A DNA stretch of 13,337 nucleotides from Clostridiales bacterium UBA7011 (lineage in GTDB: Bacteria > Bacillota > Clostridia > Oscillospirales > Butyricicoccaceae): the NCBI GenBank assembly GCA_002449635.1, contig DJXF01000029.1, positions 1-13,337 on the forward strand, read 5' to 3'. Positions 6,936 through 13,337 of the stretch are shown in pieces (positions within the stretch are counted from its first letter, which is position 1; the number at the start of each line of letters is the position of its first letter). The translations under genes and the position numbers were made by a program. The notes beneath the pieces were generated by a model, which was given only the letters and a program-made list of their open reading frames with translations, did not search any database and had not been told where the DNA came from.

Positions 6936-6964
6936 AGTATAGCACACTTTTCGCGCGCAGAAAA
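6936..6964 (-). promoter_or_regulatory. Possible promoter of yihY
   Basis: A good -10 box, TATACT (6941-6936), lies 17 bases from a poor -35 (TTTTCT, 6964-6959). It sits in the gap between rlmA and yihY. Confidence 0.45.
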
Positions 6965-6970
6965 GCACTT

Positions 6971-7786
6971 TTACGGGACAAAGGTCAGCAGCAGGAAGGA
7001 AAGCGTGACATCCAGCCCGCGCAGGGCGTGCAGCCGTTCCAGTCCGCGCCGCGGCGTGCGGTGCGCATACGGCGTCATGGCAAACAGCGTCTGCACATCC
7101 GACGGGTCATCCATGTGAGCCGCATACGTCAGCTTCTGCCGGTCCGCGAGCCGAAAGCCGTCCAGATGATATTTGTCCTCGCGGTTGCGGTACGGCGTGT
7201 CGTAGACCGCACATTTCAGCTCCCACAGGTGCTCCTCTCCCGGCACGGCGCACAGCACCGCGCCATCCGGCGCGAGAACACGGCGAAATTCCTGCGCGGG
7301 CGTCGGCGCGAAAATCGAGCACAGGACATCCACGCACCCGCCGGCAATCGGCATGTGATACGCGCTGCCGGTGACATAGCGCGTGTGGTGATCGCGCTTC
7401 GCGGCATACTGCGTCGCCGCCTTGGAAATATCAATGCCGACCGCTGTCAGCTGTTTCCCCGCCGCGTGCAGGGCATCTGCGATGCGCCGCGTATAGTAGC
7501 CCTCGCCGCAGCCCGCGTCGACAAGCCGCACCGCAGCCCTGTCCTGTGTCAGCCGGACGGTCTGCGCACACAGCGCCTGTGCGAGCGGTTCATAATAGCC
7601 GCGGTCGAGAAACTGACGGCGCGCCATCACCATTTCCCGGCTGTCTCCCGTGTGCTCTCCCGAACGCGCGGACTGCAGCAGATTGCAGTAGCCTGAACGC
7701 GCAATATCATAGCTGTGCCCGTTTCGGCAGCGCAGTGCCTGTCCCGCCTGTTCGAGCGGCGCACCGCAGTGCGGACAAATCAGCAT
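6971..7786 (-). CDS. rlmA: 23S rRNA (guanine-N1)-methyltransferase RlmA
   Basis: The 271-residue product is close to the usual RlmA length. It opens with a zinc site, Cys4-Cys7 and Cys20-His24 (CPHC...CRNGH). The RlmA signature GDSREMVMARRQFLDRGYYEPL lies near 47-68, the S-adenosylmethionine loop VDAGCGEGYYT at 89-99, and MTPYAHRTPRR near the C-terminus. RlmA methylates N1 of a guanine in helix 35 of 23S rRNA (G745 in Gram-negatives, G748 in the Gram-positive TlrB type, linked to macrolide response); which one cannot be told here. The start at 7786 follows AAAGGA; the in-frame ATG at 7819 would be only a few bases into the transcript and has no binding site. It diverges from the chr pair and is followed by yihY. 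Confidence 0.93.
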   Translation of the reverse strand: MLICPHCGAPLEQAGQALRCRNGHSYDIARSGYCNLLQSARSGEHTGDSREMVMARRQFLDRGYYEPLAQALCAQTVRLTQDRAAVRLVDAGCGEGYYTRRIADALHAAGKQLTAVGIDISKAATQYAAKRDHHTRYVTGSAYHMPIAGGCVDVLCSIFAPTPAQEFRRVLAPDGAVLCAVPGEEHLWELKCAVYDTPYRNREDKYHLDGFRLADRQKLTYAAHMDDPSDVQTLFAMTPYAHRTPRRGLERLHALRGLDVTLSFLLLTFVP

Positions 7787-7828
7787 ATCCGTTCCTTTCT
7801 CCGACCGGTTTCTCATCATATCGCTGTC

Positions 7829-7858
7829 ATTATATCACAGTCCCGCCGCCCGCTGCAA
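7829..7858 (-). promoter_or_regulatory. Promoter of rlmA
   Basis: TTGCAG (7858-7853), 18 bases, perfect TATAAT (7834-7829). The predicted start near 7822 fixes the coding start at 7786 rather than 7819. Confidence 0.75.
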
Positions 7859-7864
7859 TTCCGG

Positions 7865-7893
7865 TTGTTTTTTTCCGGTGCAAATGCTAAAAT
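7865..7893 (+). promoter_or_regulatory. Promoter of the chr transporter pair
   Basis: TTGTTT (7865-7870), 17 bases, TAAAAT (7888-7893). Only 6 bases separate its -35 from that of the divergent rlmA promoter, so the two may compete. The leader holds a small hairpin, CGGAG/CTCCG (about 7901-7913). Confidence 0.6.
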
Positions 7894-7947
7894 AGGCACA
7901 CGGAGCAGCTCCGCTTTGGCGGATTGCTGCGCGGAAAGGACGTTTTT

Positions 7948-8493
7948 ATGCCAAATTATCTCAATCTGTTTCTCACATTTGCGCGCATCGGCGCATTCAC
8001 CTTCGGCGGCGGCTATGCGATGCTGCCCATCCTGCAGCGCGAGGTGGTCGACAAAAACAGCTGGTGTACGGAGGACGAGCTGACCGATATGTATGCCATC
8101 GGCCAGTGTACGCCCGGTGTCATCGCCGTCAACGTCGCCACCTATATCGGCAACAAATGCCGCGGTCCGCTCGGCGCGGTGTGCTCCACGCTCGGCGTCA
8201 TCACCCCGTCTGTCTGCATTATCATTGTCATCGCCGCGCTGCTCAGCAATTTTGCGGAATATGCTGCGGTACAGCACGCCTTTTCCGGCATTCGCATTGT
8301 CGTGTGCGCGCTCGTCACCAAAACCATCTGGACCATGGTCCGCAAAAATGTGCGCGATGCCGCCACAGCGGTCTTTTTCCTCCTGTCATTTTGCTCGGTC
8401 GCACTGCTCGGCATTTCCCCGGTCGCCGCTGTTCTGGTGTGCGGACTGGCGGGCGCACTGCTGCGCGGCGGAAAAACGGAGGGCGGAAAATGA
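7948..8493 (+). CDS. CHR-family (chromate-type) transporter, first half-size subunit
   Basis: The 181-residue hydrophobic protein is one short-chain CHR domain. The signature FARIGAFTFGGGYAMLPILQ lies at residues 10-29, followed by CTPGVIAVNVATYIG (about 52-66). Several hydrophobic stretches follow up to residue 175. Family members are membrane transporters; short ones work as pairs of different subunits in opposite membrane orientation, as with YwrB/YwrA of Bacillus subtilis. Chromate export is shown for some; in an anaerobe the natural substrate may be another anion. The start at 7948 follows AAGGA by 7 bases; the in-frame ATG at 7924 has no binding site. The stop overlaps the next start (ATGA), so the two are translationally coupled. 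Confidence 0.92.
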   Translation: MPNYLNLFLTFARIGAFTFGGGYAMLPILQREVVDKNSWCTEDELTDMYAIGQCTPGVIAVNVATYIGNKCRGPLGAVCSTLGVITPSVCIIIVIAALLSNFAEYAAVQHAFSGIRIVVCALVTKTIWTMVRKNVRDAATAVFFLLSFCSVALLGISPVAAVLVCGLAGALLRGGKTEGGK

Positions 8494-9056
8494 TCTTTGT
8501 TCAGCTGTTTTATGAATTTTTCAAGACCGGTCTGCTCGCCGTCGGCGGCGGTCTGGCGACGCTTCCGTTTCTCAAAGAAATCGCGCTGCGGCGCGCGTGG
8601 TTCTCGGTCAGCCAGCTGACCGATATGATCGCCGTTTCCGAATCGACCCCCGGCCCCATCGGCATCAACATGTCCACCTATGCCGGTTTCCACGCCGCGG
8701 GCATCCCCGGTGCGGTTGTCTCCACGCTTTCCCTCGTTCTGCCGTCCTATTTCATTATCCTGATTGTCTCGCGGTTTCTGGAGAAATTCCGCGATTCCGC
8801 ACTGGTCGGCAGCATATTTTACGGCATTCGCCCCGCGACCGCCGGCCTGATTGCGGGCGCGATGTATGAGGTCTTTGTGCTGTCGCTGTTCGATCCGCAG
8901 GCCTTTGCCGCGACCGGCTCTGTCCTCGATCTGATTCGCATGGTACCGATCATCGTCTATCTCGCCGCACTCGCCGCCGTCTTCAAGCTGCCGCGCGTGC
9001 ACCCCATCGTTTTCATCATCTGCGGCGCAGTGCTCGGCATCGCGCTCGGATTATAA
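8490..9056 (+). CDS. CHR-family (chromate-type) transporter, second half-size subunit
   Basis: The 188-residue partner of the preceding subunit has FFKTGLLAVGGGLATLPFLK at 10-29 and SESTPGPIGINMSTYAGF near 50-67. The TPGPIGIN form is typical of the second domain, where the first gene has TPGVIAVN. Multiple membrane segments follow, ending in a hydrophobic helix (IVFIICGAVLGIALGL) at the C-terminus. The start ATG overlaps the stop of the first gene by four bases and has GGAGG 7 bases upstream, indicating coupled synthesis in equal amounts, as expected for a heterodimer. A strong terminator follows about 17 bases after the stop. Family sure; substrate unknown. Confidence 0.92.
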   Translation: MIFVQLFYEFFKTGLLAVGGGLATLPFLKEIALRRAWFSVSQLTDMIAVSESTPGPIGINMSTYAGFHAAGIPGAVVSTLSLVLPSYFIILIVSRFLEKFRDSALVGSIFYGIRPATAGLIAGAMYEVFVLSLFDPQAFAATGSVLDLIRMVPIIVYLAALAAVFKLPRVHPIVFIICGAVLGIALGL

Positions 9057-9073
9057 GCAAGCGGACAGCAATG

Positions 9074-9121
9074 GCCGCTCTCCCCCCGTCCGGCAAACGG
9101 GCAAGGGAGGGCGGCGTTTTT
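9074..9121 (+). terminator. Intrinsic terminator of the chr pair
   Basis: A long GC-rich stem: GCCGC (9074-9078) pairs with GCGGC (9111-9115), with inner CTCCC/GGGAG and CCCGT/ACGGG pairings, then G and five T (9117-9121). Confidence 0.85.
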
Positions 9122-9438
9122 CCTTTTCCTCCGGCGAAACGGGCCCGGCGTGCGTCATTCCGCGCCTTATCCATAGTCTTTTTGCTATTAGTTTTTTCTT
9201 TTCATAATTTTTCCATTTTTTCTTTTTCCTGCCGGCAAAACAACCTTTTTCTTCATATATTTTGCGTAATTTTTCTGTATACTTATTGTATTCCTGCATA
9301 TTTTTCTGTGCGCGTCCGTTTTCCGAACGAATCGGATGTATTCTCTCGGCTTGTATTTTGTATTCTTGTAGTTTCTATTCAAACGAGAGAACGGATTCTA
9401 TTCTGTAAGTATACAAATTTTTCCCACCGGAGGATGCT
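9122..9438 (+). promoter_or_regulatory. AT- and pyrimidine-rich control region of the xre gene with repeated motifs
   Basis: No gene is visible in this ~317-base stretch. From about 9175 to 9310 the plus strand is strikingly T-rich. The second half carries five copies of (G/C)TATTC at 9288, 9338, 9360, 9375 and 9398. It also has an inverted repeat TTCTCTCG (9341-9348) / CGAGAGAA (9384-9391), flanked by GAATC (9329-9333) and GATTC (9394-9398), and two GTATAC palindromes (9277-9282, 9409-9414). A weak promoter candidate, TTGTAT (9351-9356), 17 bases, TCTATT (9374-9379), sits inside the inverted repeat. This is what an autoregulated operator would look like; binding is inference. Confidence 0.5.
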
Positions 9439-9771
9439 ATGAACAAGAAAGCGCTGGGCAAACGCATCAATACTGCCCGAAAAAGCCGCGGTCTGACAAG
9501 TGAACGGCTGTCCGAGCTGTGTCATGTCAATGCCACCTACGTTCGTCAGATTGAATCCGGCACAAAGGTTCCCAGTCTGCCGGTCTTTATCGACCTGTGC
9601 AATGCACTGCAGACGTCCCCCACCTTCCTGCTCACAGACATGCTTGGCCCGAATGAAATGTCCCGATTCGGCGACCTGTGCACGCTCTGGCGCGATGCCA
9701 CGCCTGAGCAGATTCAGATTATCATGGCGATGCTGCAAAGCGCGCTGTCGGAACTGCAGGGCAGAGACTGA
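9439..9771 (+). CDS. XRE-family helix-turn-helix transcriptional regulator
   Basis: The 110-residue protein has one HTH_3/XRE domain over residues 5-66: LGKRINTARKSRGLT, then the recognition region HVNATYVRQIESGTKVPS (about 29-46) and ALQTSPTFLL. This resembles the SinR/Cro-like group that binds DNA as dimers. The remaining ~45 residues (SRFGDLCTLWRDATPEQIQIIMAMLQSAL) look like a helical dimerisation tail rather than a ligand or enzyme domain. The start at 9439 follows GGAGG by 5 bases. It is a single-gene unit between two terminators. The motif array directly upstream suggests autoregulation; its other targets are not evident, though mgtE lies next downstream with its own promoter. Confidence 0.9.
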   Translation: MNKKALGKRINTARKSRGLTSERLSELCHVNATYVRQIESGTKVPSLPVFIDLCNALQTSPTFLLTDMLGPNEMSRFGDLCTLWRDATPEQIQIIMAMLQSALSELQGRD

Positions 9772-9801
9772 GAGCTGCCCTGTTTTCTCAAAACGAACGT
9801 A

Positions 9802-9848
9802 CCCCGCCTGCCGGAGATGTGAACCGCTCCGGTGCGCGGGGATTTTTT
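9802..9848 (+). terminator. Intrinsic terminator of the xre gene
   Basis: CCCCGC (9802-9807) pairs with GCGGGG (9836-9841), with an inner helix CCGGAG (9811-9816) / CTCCGG (9827-9832), followed by A and six T. The 12-mer TCAAAACGAACG (9788-9799) lies immediately before it. Confidence 0.9.
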
Positions 9849-9925
9849 CCGCCCGCGCGGCTCCTTTCCCTGTCCGCACGGCGGCCGCTCTGTCCCCCGC
9901 GGCGCGGCATGGCACGAAATCGGAT

Positions 9926-9954
9926 TTGACAATGAAATGGGAATGGTTTATTCT
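9926..9954 (+). promoter_or_regulatory. Promoter of mgtE and its leader
   Basis: TTGACA (9926-9931), 17 bases, TATTCT (9949-9954). The start near 9961 creates a 197-nt leader before mgtE. The stretch between the xre terminator and this promoter (9849-9925) is GC-rich and shows nothing else. Confidence 0.85.
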
Positions 9955-9960
9955 TAAATA

Positions 9961-10157
9961 GGCGAAATGCCCAATACGATACAAAGGAGGAAACGATATG
10001 GACAGTGGCAGTAGTACCGGCATAGCAACAGGCCGAAGTCAGACGGAGAACCATTGCACATGCGTTTCCGTCCCACAGTAAAAAAATTGTTGCGCTTTGG
10101 TCCTGTGTGTCGGACTTCTGAATCTGGACAAAATACGAAAAAGAGGAGGAAAATCCG
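9961..10157 (+). promoter_or_regulatory. Structured mgtE leader, candidate attenuator or metal-sensing element
   Basis: The 197-nt leader contains a short ORF and overlapping helices. Helix A: GACGGA (10042-10047) with TCCGTC (10067-10072), extended by AAC/GTT (10049-10051/10064-10066). Helix B: 10067-10078 can instead pair with 10103-10114, ten of twelve positions matching, with the uORF stop in its loop. A and B share 10067-10072 and exclude each other. A short GTCC/GGAC helix (10100-10103/10112-10115) also competes with B. I found neither the M-box nor the yybP-ykoY core, the usual metal riboswitches. There is no terminator before mgtE, so any control would probably act on translation or RNA stability. 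Confidence 0.5.
9998..10081 (+). CDS. Candidate leader peptide (27 codons) upstream of mgtE
   Basis: An ATG with a better ribosome binding site than most genes here (AAAGGAGG, 7 bases before) opens a 27-codon frame, MDSGSSTGIATG to CTCVSVPQ, ending in TAA at 10079-10081. It is rich in Ser, Thr and Gly, with two Cys near the end, and has no membrane segment. It starts about 37 bases into the mgtE transcript, and its last third encodes helix A of the leader. Leader peptides are known in front of magnesium transporter genes (MgtL of Salmonella), but I do not recognise this sequence, and unlike MgtL it is not Asp/Glu/Pro-rich. The frame could be a real small protein, a ribosome-position sensor, or a chance frame in a structured RNA. 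Confidence 0.55.
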   Translation: MDSGSSTGIATGRSQTENHCTCVSVPQ

Positions 10158-11534
10158 ATGGCAGCACACAATGTAACCGTCAAGAAGACCATCACGGCGC
10201 TTCTTGACGCAAAAAAGTATCAAACCCTGAAGGACGTTCTGGCGACGATGAATCCGGCGGATGTCGCCGCGGTTTTTGAGGAGCTGGATGAGGAATGCAT
10301 GCCGCTTCTCTTCCGCCTGCTTCCCAAGGAAACCGCCGCGGAGGCCTTTGCCGAGCTGCAGCCGGAATCACAGGAGCTTCTGATCCGCGGCTTTTCCGAT
10401 ACCGAGCTGCGCGAGGTTGTCAACGAGCTGTATGTCGATGACGCCGCAGATCTGGTCGAGGAAATGCCCGCCAACGTCGTCAAGCGCATTTTGGCGCAGG
10501 CGCATCCGGAAATGCGCCAGGAAATCAACCGGATCCTGCAGTATCCCGAAAATTCCGCAGGCTCGATCATGAACACGGAATATGTGTCTCTGCGGCCGCG
10601 TATGACCATCGCGGAGGCGATCACACGCATTCGCAGAACCGGTGTGGATAAGGAGACCATCTATACCTGCTATGTCACGGAGGCGCGCAGGCTGCTGGGT
10701 ACGGTTTCCGTCAAGGACCTGCTGCTGACCGAAGACGACAGCACGCCGGTCTCTGAAATCATGGATGAAAATGTGATTTCCGTCAGCACGCTGACCGATC
10801 AGGAAGCCGTTGCAAAAATGCTCTCCAAATACAATTTCATCGCGCTTCCCGTCGTGGACACCGATGCGCGCATGGTCGGTATTGTCACCTTCGACGACGC
10901 AATGGACGTCATCGAGGAGGAGACAAACGAGGATATCGACCTGATGGCCGGTATTACGCCGTCCGAAAAGCCGTATCTCCGTTCCAACGCATGGGAGCTG
11001 TTCAAGCACCGCATTCCATGGCTGATGCTTCTCATGGTGTCCGCCACCTTTACCGGTATGATTATCACCGGCTTTGAAAGTGCACTGGCCGCACAGGTCG
11101 TGCTGACCGCCTTCATCCCCATGCTGATGGATACCGGCGGAAATTCCGGTTCCCAGTCCTCCGTCACGATCATTCGTGCGCTCAGCCTGGGCGAGGTGGA
11201 GTTCGTCGATCTGCCGCAGGTCATCTGGAAGGAAATTCAGACAGCCGTCCTCTGCGGTGTGAGTCTGGCCAGCCTGTGCTTTGTCAAAATCCTGATTGTC
11301 GACCGTCTGCTTCTGGGCAATTCCGCGATTACGGTGCTGATTGCTTTTGTCGTATGCTTTACGATGGCAGTCACCGTGCTGATTGCCAAGGTAATCGGCT
11401 GCACGCTTCCCATGTGCGCCAAGAGACTGGGCTTTGATCCGGCCGTGATGGCGAGCCCGTTTATCACCACCATTGTCGACGCGCTTTCACTGCTCGTCTA
11501 CTTCGGTGCGACCAGTGTGCTTCTGCTGCACTGA
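10158..11534 (+). CDS. mgtE: Magnesium transporter MgtE
   Basis: The 458-residue protein has the complete MgtE design: an N-terminal superhelical domain (about 10-130), two CBS domains (about 135-255) that sense cytosolic magnesium, a connecting helix, and a five-helix membrane pore domain (about 285-457). Pore signatures are PMLMDTGGNSGSQSSV (321-336) and DPAVMASPFITTIVDAL (427-443). Asp441 matches the pore-lining Asp432 of the Thermus thermophilus channel. MgtE is a dimeric, magnesium-gated channel of the cytoplasmic membrane; some members also pass cobalt or manganese. The start at 10158 follows GAGGAGG by 8 bases. The gene is transcribed alone, with an unusual long leader and a strong terminator after the stop. 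Confidence 0.96.
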   Translation: MAAHNVTVKKTITALLDAKKYQTLKDVLATMNPADVAAVFEELDEECMPLLFRLLPKETAAEAFAELQPESQELLIRGFSDTELREVVNELYVDDAADLVEEMPANVVKRILAQAHPEMRQEINRILQYPENSAGSIMNTEYVSLRPRMTIAEAITRIRRTGVDKETIYTCYVTEARRLLGTVSVKDLLLTEDDSTPVSEIMDENVISVSTLTDQEAVAKMLSKYNFIALPVVDTDARMVGIVTFDDAMDVIEEETNEDIDLMAGITPSEKPYLRSNAWELFKHRIPWLMLLMVSATFTGMIITGFESALAAQVVLTAFIPMLMDTGGNSGSQSSVTIIRALSLGEVEFVDLPQVIWKEIQTAVLCGVSLASLCFVKILIVDRLLLGNSAITVLIAFVVCFTMAVTVLIAKVIGCTLPMCAKRLGFDPAVMASPFITTIVDALSLLVYFGATSVLLLH

Positions 11535-11585
11535 CGGCAAACAGCTCCGGCTGTCCGGTTTCAAAAAAACTGCAAAAAGATTCCG

Positions 11586-11623
11586 CCTTCTGTGTTCTGA
11601 TATGGAATACAGAAGGTTTTTTT
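11586..11623 (+). terminator. Intrinsic terminator of mgtE
   Basis: CCTTCTGTGTTC (11586-11597) pairs with GAATACAGAAGG (11605-11616), twelve pairs including one G-U, followed by seven T (11617-11623). Confidence 0.95.
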
Positions 11624-11644
11624 CATGGATTCATGCCCGTCCGC

Positions 11645-11668
11645 GCCGCCCGCACAGGCGGCTTTTTT
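11645..11668 (+). terminator. Second tandem terminator behind mgtE
   Basis: GCCGCC (11645-11650) pairs with GGCGGC (11657-11662), then six T. It comes 21 bases after the first terminator with no gene between, so it acts as a back-up barrier before the convergent glucosidase gene. Confidence 0.8.
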
Positions 11669-11685
11669 GCGGCCGAAGGAAATGA

Positions 11686-11711
11686 GGCTGTCTCCCGAAA
11701 AGAAGACAGCC
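11686..11711 (-). terminator. Possible terminator of the glucosidase gene
   Basis: On the minus strand GGCTGTCT (11711-11704) pairs with AGACAGCC (11693-11686), eight perfect pairs, followed by only a broken T tract (TCATTTCCTT). It lies about 55 bases beyond the stop of the glucosidase gene. The rest of 11712-11765 shows nothing else. Confidence 0.45.
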
Positions 11712-11765
11712 CCGGATGGATTGCATGCCGTTTTCGGCCGGCAGCCGTCACAGAAAGGAATGGAT

Positions 11766-13205
11766 TCAGCCCAGATCCGCTCCGTTTGTCTCTATGACAT
11801 GCTGATACCAGCCAAATGACTTTTTCTTATAGCGTTTTCCTGTGCCTGTGCCGTCATCGTTCAGGTCGACATAGATGAAGCCGTACCGCTTGGCAAGCTC
11901 GCCGGTGGTGAACGATACCACATCGATGCAGCCCCATGGGGTGTAACCCATCAGCTCGACGCCATCCAGCTCGACCGCTTTCTTCATTTCCTCAATATGT
12001 GCCTTGAGATATTCGATGCGGTAGCTGTCGTCACAGGTCAGATCCTCGTTCAGCTGATCGAACGCGCCCAGTCCGTTTTCCACAACGAACAGCGGCTTTT
12101 CATACCGCTCATACAGTGTATCGAGCGTGTAGCGCAGGCCGACCGGATCAATCGCCCAGCCCCAGTCGGATACCTTGACATAGGGATTGTCCACCGAATG
12201 ACTGTTGCCGCCCACCGTCGTGTTGTGTTCCTGATTGGCATCAGCCTTTACGGTGTTGGACATATAATAGCTCAAGCCGATGTAATCGACCGTACCCTGC
12301 GCCAGAATCTCCTCATCGCCCGGCTCTATGACCGGACCGTTGCCATTGCGCTCCCATTCCTTTTTGGCATACGCGCCGTAATGACCGCGCGCATGGACAT
12401 CCGCAAACAGGAACCGCTCGTGCATGGATTCCACTGCCGTCATCATGTCATCCGGATTGCAGGAATACGGATAAAACGGGATGAACGCAACCATGCAGCC
12501 GATGCGGAAATCGGGATTGATTTCATGTCCCTTTTTCACCACCAGCGCAGAGGCCAGCATTTCATGATGTGCCGCCTGATACATCGCCTGTTTGGGATTT
12601 TCCAGTTTGGAATACCGGATGCCGGAATTGGTCCAGCCAAAAATATCCGTCTCCATATTGGTCTGATTGTTGATCTCATTAAAGGTCATCCAGTATTTGA
12701 CTTTGTCCTTGTACCGTTCCATGACCGCCGTGGCATAGCGAACAAAAAATTCGATCAGCCTGCGGTTGGTCCAGCCGCCGTATTTCTGCGTCAGGTAATA
12801 CGGCATTTCAAAGTGGCTCAGCGTGATAACCGGCTCGATGCCATACTTTAACAGCTCGTCAAACAGGTTGTCGTAAAACTGCAGTCCCGCCTCATTCGGC
12901 TCGGTTTCATCCCCGTGCGGGAAAATGCGGCTCCAGGAAATCGACGTGCGGAAGCACTTGAAGCCCAGCTCCGCAAACAGCTTGATGTCGTCGGGATAGG
13001 TGTGGAAGAAATCAATGCCGTTGTGGTTCGGATAGTGCTCCCCTTCCACAATGCCGTCTGTGATGCGGCGTTTGACCTTGTTCGAGCCGCCGGTCATCAC
13101 ATCACTGACACTCGGTCCGCGGCCATCGATATCCCACGCGCCCTCCAGCTGATGGGCAGCGACTGCGCCGCCCCACAAAAAATGATCCGGAAATCCTTTG
13201 TTCAT
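11766..13205 (-). CDS. 6-phospho-beta-glucosidase, glycoside hydrolase family 1
   Basis: The 479-residue enzyme has the full GH1 barrel. The start FLWGGAVAAHQLEGAW (9-24) is the family signature; TFNEIN holds the acid/base Glu177 and VVENGLG the nucleophile Glu376. The segment from Ser431 through Lys439-Arg440-Tyr441 (SFTTGELAKRYGFIYVD) matches the phosphate-binding loop of 6-phospho-glucosidases, so the substrate is most likely a PTS-imported disaccharide phosphate such as cellobiose-6-P, cleaved in the cytosol. There is no signal peptide. The start at 13205 follows AAGGAG by 7 bases. It is bounded by its own promoter and, downstream, by the mgtE terminators. No PTS gene is visible, so it looks like a single-gene unit within this window. 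Exact sugar not determinable. Confidence 0.93.
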   Translation of the reverse strand: MNKGFPDHFLWGGAVAAHQLEGAWDIDGRGPSVSDVMTGGSNKVKRRITDGIVEGEHYPNHNGIDFFHTYPDDIKLFAELGFKCFRTSISWSRIFPHGDETEPNEAGLQFYDNLFDELLKYGIEPVITLSHFEMPYYLTQKYGGWTNRRLIEFFVRYATAVMERYKDKVKYWMTFNEINNQTNMETDIFGWTNSGIRYSKLENPKQAMYQAAHHEMLASALVVKKGHEINPDFRIGCMVAFIPFYPYSCNPDDMMTAVESMHERFLFADVHARGHYGAYAKKEWERNGNGPVIEPGDEEILAQGTVDYIGLSYYMSNTVKADANQEHNTTVGGNSHSVDNPYVKVSDWGWAIDPVGLRYTLDTLYERYEKPLFVVENGLGAFDQLNEDLTCDDSYRIEYLKAHIEEMKKAVELDGVELMGYTPWGCIDVVSFTTGELAKRYGFIYVDLNDDGTGTGKRYKKKSFGWYQHVIETNGADLG

Positions 13206-13250
13206 CCTGTTGCTCCTTTTCCGTCATCGTCTGTAACTTGTTCTCTTCCC

Positions 13251-13279
13251 ATTATACCCAAAAGTCAAATAATTTGCAA
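13251..13279 (-). promoter_or_regulatory. Promoter of the glucosidase gene
   Basis: TTGCAA (13279-13274), 17 bases, TATAAT (13256-13251). No convincing cre site or antiterminator (RAT) hairpin is seen in the ~40-nt leader. Confidence 0.8.
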
Positions 13280-13282
13280 AGC

Positions 13283-13302
13283 AAAACGGCATTTTTCTGC
13301 CG
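13283..13302 (-). terminator. Possible weak terminator of a gene beyond the right edge
   Basis: On the minus strand CGGCA (13302-13298) pairs with TGCCG (13291-13287), followed by four T. The stem is only 5 pairs. The last bases, 13303-13337, show no gene. Confidence 0.35.
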
Positions 13303-13337
13303 GCCGCCTGTTCTGCCGTGCCGAACCTGCCGCAAAT

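Noticed and set aside
9051..9299. 82-codon minus-strand Lys-rich frame
   Set aside because: It reads the complement of the T-rich tract and the chr terminator, with no plausible binding site or domain.
9961..10157. M-box or yybP-ykoY riboswitch before mgtE
   Set aside because: I could not find the conserved core sequences of either class; a covariance-model search would be decisive.

Overview
The window looks like chromosomal DNA from a GC-rich member of the Clostridia. Supporting signs are strong AGGAGG-type ribosome binding sites, housekeeping promoters (TTGACA-17-TATAAT class), an archaeal-type AspRS, a CsaB-type pyruvyltransferase, an HPr-like protein and a 6S-like RNA beside purE. A gut Oscillospirales/Butyricicoccaceae-like genome is my best guess, but the sequence alone does not fix the taxon. 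I see no phage, insertion sequence, CRISPR array, tRNA or rRNA gene.

Layout: (1) Positions 1-3209, minus strand: the start of purE runs off the left edge. Upstream of it lies a ~195-nt structured RNA with its own promoter and terminator, which I read as 6S RNA. Before that is a very large cell-envelope glycan enzyme in which a partial GT4-like domain, a CsaB pyruvyltransferase and a complete GT4 glycosyltransferase are fused. (2) 3365-5415, plus strand: an unrecognised 194-aa protein, then an archaeal-type aspartyl-tRNA synthetase with its own promoter and terminator. (3) 5525-7786, minus strand: an HPr-like protein without the usual phosphorylatable His region, a YihY/BrkB membrane protein and the 23S rRNA methyltransferase RlmA. 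(4) 7948-9056, plus strand: a translationally coupled pair of half-size CHR (chromate-type) transporter genes diverging from rlmA. (5) 9057-9771: an AT- and pyrimidine-rich regulatory region with repeated motifs, then a small XRE regulator. (6) 9926-11534: a magnesium transporter gene mgtE with a 197-nt leader that carries a 27-codon upstream ORF and overlapping, mutually exclusive RNA helices. (7) 11766-13205, minus strand: a stand-alone GH1 6-phospho-beta-glucosidase, convergent with mgtE.

Most genes are single transcription units with recognisable promoters and terminators, so this is mainly core genome. The parts I find most worth testing are the mgtE leader, the 6S-purE read-through arrangement, the triple-domain glycan enzyme, the HPr-like protein and the motif array in front of the XRE gene.
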